Assembly: GCA_020072805.1 (NCBI GenBank)
Contig: JAIQGC010000004.1
Span: 33,982-97,981 of the forward strand
Source: Terriglobia bacterium
GTDB lineage: Bacteria; Acidobacteriota; Terriglobia; Acidiferrales; UBA7541
Length of the DNA stretch: 64,000 bases
Direction: 5' to 3'
Within the stretch, counting starts at the first letter, position 1. The number at the start of each line of letters is the position of its first letter. Under the pieces are notes generated by a model that searched no databases, had not been told where the DNA came from, and saw only the letters and a program-made list of their open reading frames with translations. Positions 52,955 to 59,632 of this stretch are shown here, in pieces. The translations under genes were made by a program, and so were the position numbers.

Positions 52955-52983
52955 TTGACAGCCGCGCCGGCAATTCGTAGCAT
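52955..52983 (+). promoter_or_regulatory. Sigma-70 type promoter for the PilZ gene
   Basis: A consensus TTGACA (52955-52960), 17-base spacer and TAGCAT (52978-52983) predict transcription from about 52990, giving a leader of roughly 28 bases to the GTG at 53018. Confidence 0.7.
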
Positions 52984-53017
52984 CACGCGCAAATGGCAAG
53001 TTGAAGCGAGGGCGCCC

Positions 53018-53368
53018 GTGGACCAGGGAAACAAACGTGTGATCAAGGCTTCGCGACAGACGGAGCGGCGGCACGCGCCGCGCTTCGGCTGCGACACGCG
53101 GCTGGAAATGGAATGGGGTTCGGCCCTGCTGCACGGGCGCATCCGCGACGTCAGCGCCAGCGGCATGTTCATCGAAGTGTCCGATCCGCTGTGGGTGGGC
53201 GCGGGATTCCGCGCGCGCCTGTTTCTGGAGGAACCGGTGCAAGTGGACTGTTTTGTGCGTCGCGTCGAGCCCGGCTGCGGCATGGGCGTCAGTGTGGACC
53301 TGCCGGAGAACGGCCTGCGCGAGCGCTATTTGGGTTTTGTCCAGGCTCTTTCCCGGCAGCGCCCATGA
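53018..53368 (+). CDS. PilZ-domain protein (c-di-GMP binding)
   Basis: A single PilZ domain of 116 residues. Both halves of the c-di-GMP site are present: RHAPR near residues 18-22 (RxxxR) and DVSASG about 25 residues later (D/NxSxxG). The frame is open from a TTG at 52955, but that TTG is the -35 box of a promoter, so the GTG at 53018 with GCGAGGG upstream is chosen. It overlaps the start of the zinc-ribbon membrane protein by four bases (ATGA). Possible targets in this window are the GT2 synthase and the pilus genes, but no direct link is visible. Confidence 0.87.
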   Translation: MDQGNKRVIKASRQTERRHAPRFGCDTRLEMEWGSALLHGRIRDVSASGMFIEVSDPLWVGAGFRARLFLEEPVQVDCFVRRVEPGCGMGVSVDLPENGLRERYLGFVQALSRQRP

Positions 53369-53955
53369 ACCGCTGCCCTGCATGCGGCGCCGAGCGCGCC
53401 GCGGTGCTGTGCCCTGCCTGCGGCCTCACCCAGGAGGCTGCCGAAGTGGTCCTGCGCCGCCGCCTCATCGTGCACACCCTCGTGTTTCTTCCCGGCTCTC
53501 TGCTTTTCCCCTTCCTCAGCCAGCTCTATCCTCCCCTCGATCTCGACGCCATGCTGGTTTTCTTCGGCACTCTCTTCTTTCTGGCCATTTTCCTGGTCGT
53601 TCTGATTGACCGCAGGACTCGCGCCCACCAGGACGTCGAACTTCTCAAGCGCATCTTCTTCGGACTTACCCCTTTGCCCTGGGTACTGGGCGCGGCCCTC
53701 TTCCTCAATGGCCGCCTGGATCGCGGCAAGCCGGAGTTTCACCCCACCAGTGTCGTGAGCCGATTTGAAATGAAAGGACTGGTGCGTGGAAGCCGGCGTC
53801 TGATGGTCTATTCCTGGCGGGAAAGCCATCGCCTCGAGCGCCTGGCGGCGGAACCCGATGATTTCGCGCGCTTCCGCGATGGCGATGCCGTGGTGGTGGG
53901 CGTGATGCCCGGCGCGCTGGGCATTCCCTGGCTGTACGGGGTCTACCGAAAATAG
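53365..53955 (+). CDS. Zinc-ribbon membrane protein, unknown function
   Basis: Protein of 196 residues. The N-terminus has two CPxC pairs (MNRCPACGAERAAVLCPACG), a zinc ribbon, followed by two membrane segments (about 32-52 and 56-78) and a third near 100. The C-terminal 80 residues are soluble and mixed. No family is assigned. It overlaps the PilZ gene as ATGA, so the pair is probably expressed together, and the PilZ protein could act on it. Confidence 0.75.
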   Translation: MNRCPACGAERAAVLCPACGLTQEAAEVVLRRRLIVHTLVFLPGSLLFPFLSQLYPPLDLDAMLVFFGTLFFLAIFLVVLIDRRTRAHQDVELLKRIFFGLTPLPWVLGAALFLNGRLDRGKPEFHPTSVVSRFEMKGLVRGSRRLMVYSWRESHRLERLAAEPDDFARFRDGDAVVVGVMPGALGIPWLYGVYRK

Positions 53956-53991
53956 CGTGCCGCGGGCGCACGCGCCGGTCTCTTCATCACA

Positions 53992-54579
53992 TCAATACAT
54001 CGGCCGCCCGTTGAGCTTCAGCGGAATCTGTAGTTCCAGGATATGCCCGTCCTTGCCCAGCCGGAAGCGGATGCGGTGCATGGGCCCGATGTCGCGCTCG
54101 TTCCATTCGCGTGTGGGCAGGGGATTGTCCGGAAATTCCGGGTTGTTCCACAGCAGCGTCTCGCCCTTCAGCGTAAAGCTCTGCGGATCAATGTCGTACA
54201 CTTCCTCCTCCCTGAGCCCCACCAGAAGATACCGTTTCCAAAGCCGCAGCATCAGCCATCCGCGCTTCCCGCTGTAGTACATGTTCCAGGATCTCGGCGG
54301 CTCGTTGTTCAGCTTCACGATGCCCATCACCACCTGTTTCCATTCCACGCTCTCCGCCGGCGCTGGCACCTGCGCGGGAGCCTTCTCCCCGCTGAATCCC
54401 AGAAAGGCCCCACAGGCCAGCAGGATGGCGATTCGCCGGCCCCAGGCCAGCCGCCGGGGCGCTGCGCAGGAGGTCGGGTTGTTGCTTCTTGGCTTTGCGC
54501 TCAGGACAAATCTCCTCGCAAAATGAGATGAACTCGAACAGTGTACGCTGCGGCACATTCCCCGGCAAGATGAGGGCAT
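53992..54579 (-). CDS. Exported protein of unknown function
   Basis: Frame of up to 195 residues. A membrane segment or signal peptide (RRIAILLACGAFLGFSG, then KAPAQ) starts near residue 48, so the first 40 residues may not be translated. ATG starts exist at 54579 and 54558, and a CTG with GAGGAG upstream lies further in; the start is uncertain. The mature part (VEWKQVVMGIVKLNNEPPRSWNMYY, with WKRYLLVGLREEEVYDID) looks like a compact strand-rich domain with many Trp and Tyr. No family is recognised. It converges with the zinc-ribbon gene. Confidence 0.65.
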   Translation of the reverse strand: MPSSCRGMCRSVHCSSSSHFARRFVLSAKPRSNNPTSCAAPRRLAWGRRIAILLACGAFLGFSGEKAPAQVPAPAESVEWKQVVMGIVKLNNEPPRSWNMYYSGKRGWLMLRLWKRYLLVGLREEEVYDIDPQSFTLKGETLLWNNPEFPDNPLPTREWNERDIGPMHRIRFRLGKDGHILELQIPLKLNGRPMY

Positions 54580-54621
54580 TTGCGCATTGGCCTATGCGCA
54601 TTGCCCGGTATACTGCTTTCC

Positions 54622-55464
54622 ATGCGATTTACCGCCAGGATAGCGACCCGCGCTTACCGCACGCTGCGGCGCGTCTTTCCTCGCTGCGCGACCCTTTCCC
54701 AGGCCATTGCCTTCAATCTTTTCCTGGCTTTTTTCCCCACACTCCTCATGGCCATTGCCCTGGCCACCACTCCCGTCGGCGGCCGTGCCAACCTCCTCGA
54801 ACTCATCCGCGATTTCACCAAAATGCTTCCACCGGATAGCCAGCAAATCGTCTCCGAGTTTCTGGTCAAGCGCGGACCGGACGCCTGGCGCTGGTTCCTG
54901 CTCGGATGGACCGGAACCCTGCTGGCCGGCTCTCAAGTGATGATGCTGCTCATGGATGGAATTCGCGTGATCTATGACGACCCGCAGCGCATGGCCTTTC
55001 ACAAGCGCCTCGTCCGCGGCTTGCTCCTTCTGGTCGTCACCATGGTTCCTATGCTCTCCGCTGCGATTCTCGGCGTCCTGGGGCGCCCTTTGCGCCACTG
55101 GCTGGCCGCTCACTTCGGCCAGAGCAGCCTCCTGCGCGCCGACTGGACCGTCTTCTTTCAGCTCATCGCCATCCTGCTGGGAATTATCGCCCTGACCATC
55201 ATCTATCGCATGGCTCGCCCCGCCGAACGCACCCTGCGCGGCGTGCTGCCCGGTGCCATCCTGGCCACCCTGCTGTGGTGGCTGGTGGACGTGATTTTCG
55301 GCACCTACGTGCGTAAAATGCAGTATGGTGTAGTCTATGGCGGCCTGGCGGCGGCCATCGGCCTGCTCCTGTGGATGCAGATCTCCGCTTCCGTCATTTT
55401 TCTCGGCGCCGCCTGGAACGCGGAATCCTCCGCGCGCCATCGCAAACTCCGCTCCGCGGATTGA
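54622..55464 (+). CDS. YihY/BrkB-family inner-membrane protein
   Basis: Protein of 280 residues with about six membrane segments and the family landmarks SQAIAFNLFLAFFPTLLMAIAL, the central DGIRVIYDDP region and LRGVLPGAILATLLWWLVDVIFGTYV near the end. Members are called ribonuclease BN-like or BrkB, but their transport or lipid-related function is not settled. The frame opens at 54580, but ATG 54622 gives the usual N-terminus. It precedes the small protein gene by 12 bases. Confidence 0.88.
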   Translation: MRFTARIATRAYRTLRRVFPRCATLSQAIAFNLFLAFFPTLLMAIALATTPVGGRANLLELIRDFTKMLPPDSQQIVSEFLVKRGPDAWRWFLLGWTGTLLAGSQVMMLLMDGIRVIYDDPQRMAFHKRLVRGLLLLVVTMVPMLSAAILGVLGRPLRHWLAAHFGQSSLLRADWTVFFQLIAILLGIIALTIIYRMARPAERTLRGVLPGAILATLLWWLVDVIFGTYVRKMQYGVVYGGLAAAIGLLLWMQISASVIFLGAAWNAESSARHRKLRSAD

Positions 55465-55476
55465 AAGGCAGAGCCA

Positions 55477-55725
55477 GTGCCCGCAACACCCAAACCTGCA
55501 ACGCTTCTGCTCGTGCAATGCTACGCCGGCTATCGCGGCGATGAGCGCCCCCGCAGTTTCGTCCTCGCCGGGCGCACTTTCGAGGTTTCCGAGGTGGAAG
55601 ACAAATGGTATTCCCCCGGCGCCACATTCTTCCGCGTGCGCACTCCCGATGAGGACCGCTACATTCTCCGCCACGATGACGCCCAGGACGTTTGGAGCCT
55701 GGAGGGCTACTCCGCCAAACGCTGA
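55477..55725 (+). CDS. Small conserved-looking cytoplasmic protein
   Basis: An 82-residue protein with GTG start and AAGGCAGAG upstream, 12 bases after the BrkB gene. It has a strand-rich pattern (ATLLLVQCYAGYRGDERPRSFVLAG, VSEVEDKWYSPGATFFRVRT, RYILRHDDAQDVWSLEGY) suggestive of a small beta-barrel or SH3-like domain. No family is assigned. Composition and operon position support a real gene. Confidence 0.65.
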   Translation: MPATPKPATLLLVQCYAGYRGDERPRSFVLAGRTFEVSEVEDKWYSPGATFFRVRTPDEDRYILRHDDAQDVWSLEGYSAKR

Positions 55726-55960
55726 ATCCCGGCTCTTCCATATCTGTTTTCCGCTCCGTGCGGACGCTGCTTTACTAAAATTGTTTCCTTTCTACCCGCG
55801 CCGAAAAGCTTTCTCCGAAAAACTCTGCGCCAAATCGTTTTACTACACAGATAGAGAAGGAGTTATGGCCAGTCCAGCGACTGGTACTCCAAATGCGTAG
55901 TCTTCAGTAATAGCTAGTGGCCGTTTGGTCTGAGCGTATTACGAGCTGCTCGGGCCCCGG

Positions 55961-55992
55961 GAGCAATCGCGTGTGCGCACACGCGATTGCTC
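55961..55992. repeat. Perfect 32-base palindrome
   Basis: GAGCAATCGCGTGTGC (55961-55976) is followed without spacer by its exact reverse complement (55977-55992). No T run follows. The core GCGTGTGC/GCACACGC recurs in the hairpin at 62480-62506. It could be a protein-binding site, a cruciform or a REP-like element. Confidence 0.9.
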
Positions 55993-56000
55993 ATCAATCG

Positions 56001-56036
56001 GACGAACGTGCCGGATTTTCCTGCGGCACTTTCGTC
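56001..56036. repeat. Hairpin next to the 32-base palindrome
   Basis: GACGAACGTGCCG (56001-56013) pairs with CGGCACTTTCGTC (56024-56036) with a single mismatch, around a ten-base loop. It lies eight bases after the palindrome and has no T run. Confidence 0.75.
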
Positions 56037-56414
56037 TCGAATTGGCCACGTTCTGTTTTCTTGCCGAAGTGGTTTTTCAGAGAACCGGAAAGAAAAAACT
56101 CGATCCGCGGAAAGCCGTTTTTGCCTGGCCCATTCGAGCCCGGCGAAAGCGGCTTCTTTTTTGCGCCATGCTCGGTTCAATCCTTACGCAGGAGACTGGC
56201 CTTGCTTTAAGAATGCGGCTGCTGCTGCGTTCGGTATCAGAGAACATACCGGGTAGTAACGCTTTCCAGGCCGATCGCGAGAAGACAGGTAACGACTATG
56301 TGACATTTTCGGACATTGGAAAATGACAATCTACGCTGCGACCGAGCACAACCATCTACCCAGGATTTTCGTAAGTTGTTGTAAATACAACTGTTAATAT
56401 GTTTCCACCTGGAA

Positions 56415-56430
56415 TGGCCAAACGAATGCA
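56415..56430 (+). promoter_or_regulatory. Possible sigma-54 promoter of the minor-pilin operon
   Basis: TGGCCAAACGAATGCA has the GG-N10-GC core and TGGC / TGCA ends of -24/-12 elements. It lies about 80 bases before the first pilin gene. Pilin genes in other bacteria are often sigma-54 dependent. The match to the full consensus is partial. Confidence 0.4.
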
Positions 56431-56454
56431 CTATTAAATCTTAACTTAGGTTCC

Positions 56455-56484
56455 AGTACTTTCTAAGCAAAAGTTGTAGTACTT
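56455..56484. promoter_or_regulatory. Paired AGTACTT direct repeats before the pilin operon
   Basis: AGTACTT occurs at 56455-56461 and again at 56478-56484, 23 bases apart, about two helical turns. Each contains the palindrome AGTACT. They lie between the possible promoter and the start codon and may be regulator sites. Confidence 0.4.
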
Positions 56485-56509
56485 AAATCCGGTAAGGGAG
56501 GCCGATCCC

Positions 56510-57100
56510 ATGGTCGTAGCTCGGTGCGGACGTGTGCGCAATGAAGTTCAGCGCAAGGCACAGGCTGGTTTCAGCCTGGTGGAAGTGCTGGTGGCGATGC
56601 TCGTTTTGATTGTTGGAGTCGTGGCGTTGGCGCAAGTGGTGCCGACGGCTCTGGACCTGGACGCGCGGAATCTCGCCAGCAGCCAGGCGGTGATCGCGGC
56701 CCAGAAAGAACTGGAACAGATGGCCAGACAGCCCATGGCAGTCCAGAACGCGGGGCTGGCCCTGGGCCATTACAACTTCGTGGATCAAGACGGGGATTTG
56801 ATCTATCTGGGGGCCGCGGCGCCGCCCTCTCCGGGGTTAGGGATTGCTCCTGCTTCCGTGCAGACCGGATGCCCCATGGCTGGCAATGCCATCGATTTCA
56901 GCGTGCCCTGCACCGTGCCGGGGCATTCCAAGAAGCGCATCATGAGTGGAAGAACTTTTGACATCCGCTGGAGCGTGTTGACGGTGTACGGCAATGAGCG
57001 GGGCGTCGTCCGGCCGGTGACCAAGCGCATCAGCATCGCGGCAAAGAGCAATGTGCGTTCGATGACGCCCCTGACGCTCAATCTGTTGGTTTCCTACTAG
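56510..57100 (+). CDS. PilV-like type IV minor pilin
   Basis: Protein of 196 residues with a class III signal peptide cleaved by prepilin peptidase: a basic leader ending in Gly20, then Phe21 and the hydrophobic helix FSLVEVLVAMLVLIVGVVAL with Glu25 at position +5. The remainder is a globular domain with one Cys pair candidate in the middle. PilV-type proteins prime pilus assembly as part of the tip complex. The ribosome-binding site TAAGGGAGG precedes the ATG. It is the first gene of a three-gene operon. Confidence 0.88.
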   Translation: MVVARCGRVRNEVQRKAQAGFSLVEVLVAMLVLIVGVVALAQVVPTALDLDARNLASSQAVIAAQKELEQMARQPMAVQNAGLALGHYNFVDQDGDLIYLGAAAPPSPGLGIAPASVQTGCPMAGNAIDFSVPCTVPGHSKKRIMSGRTFDIRWSVLTVYGNERGVVRPVTKRISIAAKSNVRSMTPLTLNLLVSY

Positions 57101-57109
57101 GAGAACTTC

Positions 57110-57847
57110 ATGCGCATAAATAAAAACAAGTCGCGTGGCGCTTCGCTGATCGAACTGCTGGTGTCCATGGCGATTCTTGGAACGATTATGACAACGATGT
57201 TCCAGCTGTTGCGTGATTCCCAGTATCGGGTTACGGCCGAGCAGGATTTCACGCCGGTGTTCCAGGAGGTCCGTAACAGCGTGGACCTGATCATCCGGGA
57301 CATCCATCGAGCGGGCTATCCCTCGCCGTTTACCTACGCGGCCACCCCCGACGACCCGTTACTGGCCCCCGCGCCCTTGCAGAATATGTTTTCCGTGGGA
57401 TTGGTCGGGCTGCCCACGCAGACCTGCTTGCCCACGGTCACCTGCGCCGTGCCCAATGGCTTCGACCTGCTCCTGGAGGTCAATCCAGACACGAACAGCG
57501 TGGTCTTTAAGGACCAGGTGCAGTGGGTCGAGTACCGGCTGGTGCGGCCGGCCGGCAGCCAGACGGGAACGCTGATGCGCAGCATGATCCCGAAAGCCTC
57601 GGGCACGGACCCGTACTCCACCGCAAAACTGACGCCGGTCATTGAAAATGTCTTGAACGATCCGGCCAATCCCGCGGACGCCATTTTCACCTACTCCTGC
57701 GCTCCGGCGGCTTGCACCAAGACCGGAGACATCAACCAGGTTCTGGTCAATGTGCGTGTGCGTTCCTACCACAGGGACATGCAGACCAACCAATATCGCG
57801 TGGTTACGGTTGCCGGCCTTGCGCAGAAAATGAATCCAGGCTACTGA
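57110..57847 (+). CDS. PilW-like type IV minor pilin
   Basis: Protein of 245 residues. The short leader ends at Gly10, cleavage gives Ala11, and Glu15 is at +5 (ASLIELLVSMAILG). The N-terminal helix continues with RDSQYRVTAEQDF and the DIHRAGYPSP motif, which is typical of PilW. The globular part contains cysteine pairs (QTCLPTVTC, SCAPAAC). It follows the PilV-like gene by nine bases and precedes the PilX-like gene by 26. It probably joins the same tip complex. Confidence 0.88.
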   Translation: MRINKNKSRGASLIELLVSMAILGTIMTTMFQLLRDSQYRVTAEQDFTPVFQEVRNSVDLIIRDIHRAGYPSPFTYAATPDDPLLAPAPLQNMFSVGLVGLPTQTCLPTVTCAVPNGFDLLLEVNPDTNSVVFKDQVQWVEYRLVRPAGSQTGTLMRSMIPKASGTDPYSTAKLTPVIENVLNDPANPADAIFTYSCAPAACTKTGDINQVLVNVRVRSYHRDMQTNQYRVVTVAGLAQKMNPGY

Positions 57848-57873
57848 CAAGAAAAAGAACAGGGGAAACGACA

Positions 57874-59523
57874 ATGAAAAAACAGATTCAAGCACGCAGA
57901 CTTTCCGAACGCGGAATCGCCCTCTTGACCGTTCTGATGGCCCTGGTCATGATGTCGGCCTTGACGGTGGCCATTCTTCTGGTGGCCAGCCAGGAGAGCT
58001 TCATGGCGGGCAAGCATCGCAACAATGCCAGTGTGTTCTACGCGGCTACGGCGGGTCTTGCCGAAGCGCGCGGGCGCATGCTCTATTTCCATCCCAACGC
58101 CCTCACTGGCGGGTCGGCGCCCGTCAACCTGCCCTATTCAGCCAACGAGGTTGTCTACCTCCTGAATCCCGCTCCGGGAGAGGTCGTGGACCCCGTGAAT
58201 CTTGCTAATAAGTACGCGGACATGGAGTATATGCGGGAATTCGGTACCACCGTTCCCACGGTCACCAAAGTCCCCCCTGTGGCGGGGAGCGTCTCCGCGA
58301 CGATCCCCTTCAAATGGGTGCGCATCACCGTGAAGACGGAGCAATCCGCCAACACGGACATCAACGGCGACGGCGTAATCGACGCAACCACCCCCGTTTT
58401 TTACGATGGCAAGCGGCAGAACCTCGCCTTCAACGGCGACATGGTGTACCGCCTGACTGGGTTGGCGGTCTTGCCCAATGGGGCCAATCGCATTGTGCAA
58501 ACTGACGTTGCGGGACAGCTCAAGGGCTTTGACTACGCTCTGGCCGTGGACGGCACCTGTGAGATGGAACCCATGGGGGTGACCGCTACAGTCATGGGAA
58601 ATGTGCAGTGCAATAGCCACATCTCCCTGCAGGGCACCATGGCCGTCAGTGGAACCTTCGCCTCCGGCGGCCAAATCACGGGACCGGGCGCCGTCAGTCT
58701 CACTTCCGCCGCCGGTCAGGTTCAAGCCAATGGCCCCGTGACCGTCGGCGTGACCAACACCACCGGAGCTCCTCCTAGCGTTACCACCGGCTCCGGCACG
58801 GTGACCCCGATGGTGTCTCCTGCGACTCCCACCCCGGCCCCCTTGCCTTTGAACACAATGCCCAATCCCAGCGCGACCGCTCTCATCGCCGCGGTGACTC
58901 AGACCAATCCCGTCGGCACTTGCGTCGGCGGCAACCTTGTCTTCGATCTGGGCAATGCCATTCCCAAGCAGGTCTTCGAGTTCAATGGCACGCCCTACAT
59001 GACCGCCTGCGGCACCATCCTCGATCCCACCAATTTTCCGGCGAACGTGGTGTTCAGCGGTACGGGCACCATCTGGCTCAGCAATTCCCCTGGGCAGGAC
59101 ACCAAATTCAACAACAATTTCGGCACGCCGACGACCCCGGTGAATCTCAACATCATCGTCCGCCCCCGGGATAACACGGTGGGCACCGGCGAAGTCGAAT
59201 TTGCGGGGGGCGTGAACAACATCCGCGGTTTGATTTACGTCCAGGGCGAAATCGAAACGGAACCGGCCAAGGTAAAGGCCGCAGGCGGAATCGGCCACCC
59301 CACCTGCCCCAAGATTGCCAGCCAGCAATTCACTCTTTCGGGCGCCATGATGGCATATGGTCCGAATGCCGAGTTCGAGATCAGCTCCTGCAGCACCAAC
59401 GTAGGCATCACCTACAACCCCTTGCAACTCTTGCGCGGCAACCCTCCTCCGGGCTTTGGCGGACTGCTGGTCTTCGGCATTGGCAACTCCGTCGTCCTGA
59501 ACTGGCGGGACATTGTCCTGTAA
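57874..59523 (+). CDS. Large PilX-like minor pilin with calcium-loop motif
   Basis: Protein of 549 residues, much longer than typical PilX (about 200). The leader ends ERG14, followed by IALLTVLMALVMMSALTVAI. Position +5 is Thr, not Glu, as in GspK/PilX-type subunits. A D-x-N-x-D-G-x-I-D loop at residues 162-170 matches EF-hand/dockerin calcium loops. The C-terminal 350 residues are rich in Thr, Gly, Pro and Asn with repeated short strands, as in adhesin-like or beta-helical domains. ATG 57874 follows CAGGGGAAACG. It could be the tip-exposed subunit. A terminator follows. Confidence 0.82.
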   Translation: MKKQIQARRLSERGIALLTVLMALVMMSALTVAILLVASQESFMAGKHRNNASVFYAATAGLAEARGRMLYFHPNALTGGSAPVNLPYSANEVVYLLNPAPGEVVDPVNLANKYADMEYMREFGTTVPTVTKVPPVAGSVSATIPFKWVRITVKTEQSANTDINGDGVIDATTPVFYDGKRQNLAFNGDMVYRLTGLAVLPNGANRIVQTDVAGQLKGFDYALAVDGTCEMEPMGVTATVMGNVQCNSHISLQGTMAVSGTFASGGQITGPGAVSLTSAAGQVQANGPVTVGVTNTTGAPPSVTTGSGTVTPMVSPATPTPAPLPLNTMPNPSATALIAAVTQTNPVGTCVGGNLVFDLGNAIPKQVFEFNGTPYMTACGTILDPTNFPANVVFSGTGTIWLSNSPGQDTKFNNNFGTPTTPVNLNIIVRPRDNTVGTGEVEFAGGVNNIRGLIYVQGEIETEPAKVKAAGGIGHPTCPKIASQQFTLSGAMMAYGPNAEFEISSCSTNVGITYNPLQLLRGNPPPGFGGLLVFGIGNSVVLNWRDIVL

Positions 59524-59562
59524 CCCAAACGGGCTGCATCGCTCATTAGCAACAAAAAAAAA

Positions 59563-59587
59563 GGGCGGCCCCTGGCCGCCCTTTTTT
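59563..59587. terminator. Bidirectional rho-independent terminator
   Basis: An 8-bp stem GGGCGGCC (59563-59570) with GGCCGCCC (59574-59581) and a three-base loop is followed by six T and preceded by a run of A. It lies between the pilin operon and the pyrophosphatase gene, which converge, and can serve both. Confidence 0.92.
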
Positions 59588-59632
59588 CAGCTTTCCACGG
59601 ACTGCTAAAAACTGACCACTGACGACTAGTTC

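Larger units (their letters stand above)
55726..56414. other. Gene-poor stretch rich in inverted repeats
   Basis: About 690 bases, lower in GC than most of the window. It contains a perfect 32-base palindrome (55961-55992), a hairpin at 56001-56036 and an AGTTG/CAACT hairpin near 56380. Short frames exist, but none has coding character or a ribosome-binding site. A GGTTCAATCC stretch near 56173 lacks the rest of a tRNA. It may be the long upstream region of the pilin operon or the remnant of a lost gene. Confidence 0.55.

Noticed and set aside
52955-53017. TTG at 52955 as start of the PilZ protein
   Set aside because: This TTG is the first triplet of a TTGACA -35 box with a well-spaced TAGCAT; the added residues show no conservation-like pattern and a GTG with better upstream sequence follows.
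53365-53404. Zinc-ribbon protein starting further upstream inside the PilZ gene
   Set aside because: The frame is open to 53113, but the upstream translation is a shadow of PilZ and the CPAC ribbon begins right at ATG 53365.
56160-56200. tRNA-like GGTTCAATCC
   Set aside because: No acceptor, D or anticodon stem could be paired around it and no CCA or discriminator context fits.
55726-56509. c-di-GMP (GEMM) riboswitch before the pilins
   Set aside because: GEMM riboswitches often precede pilus genes, but the conserved GACGCAAAG and GGTAGGTAGC segments are absent.
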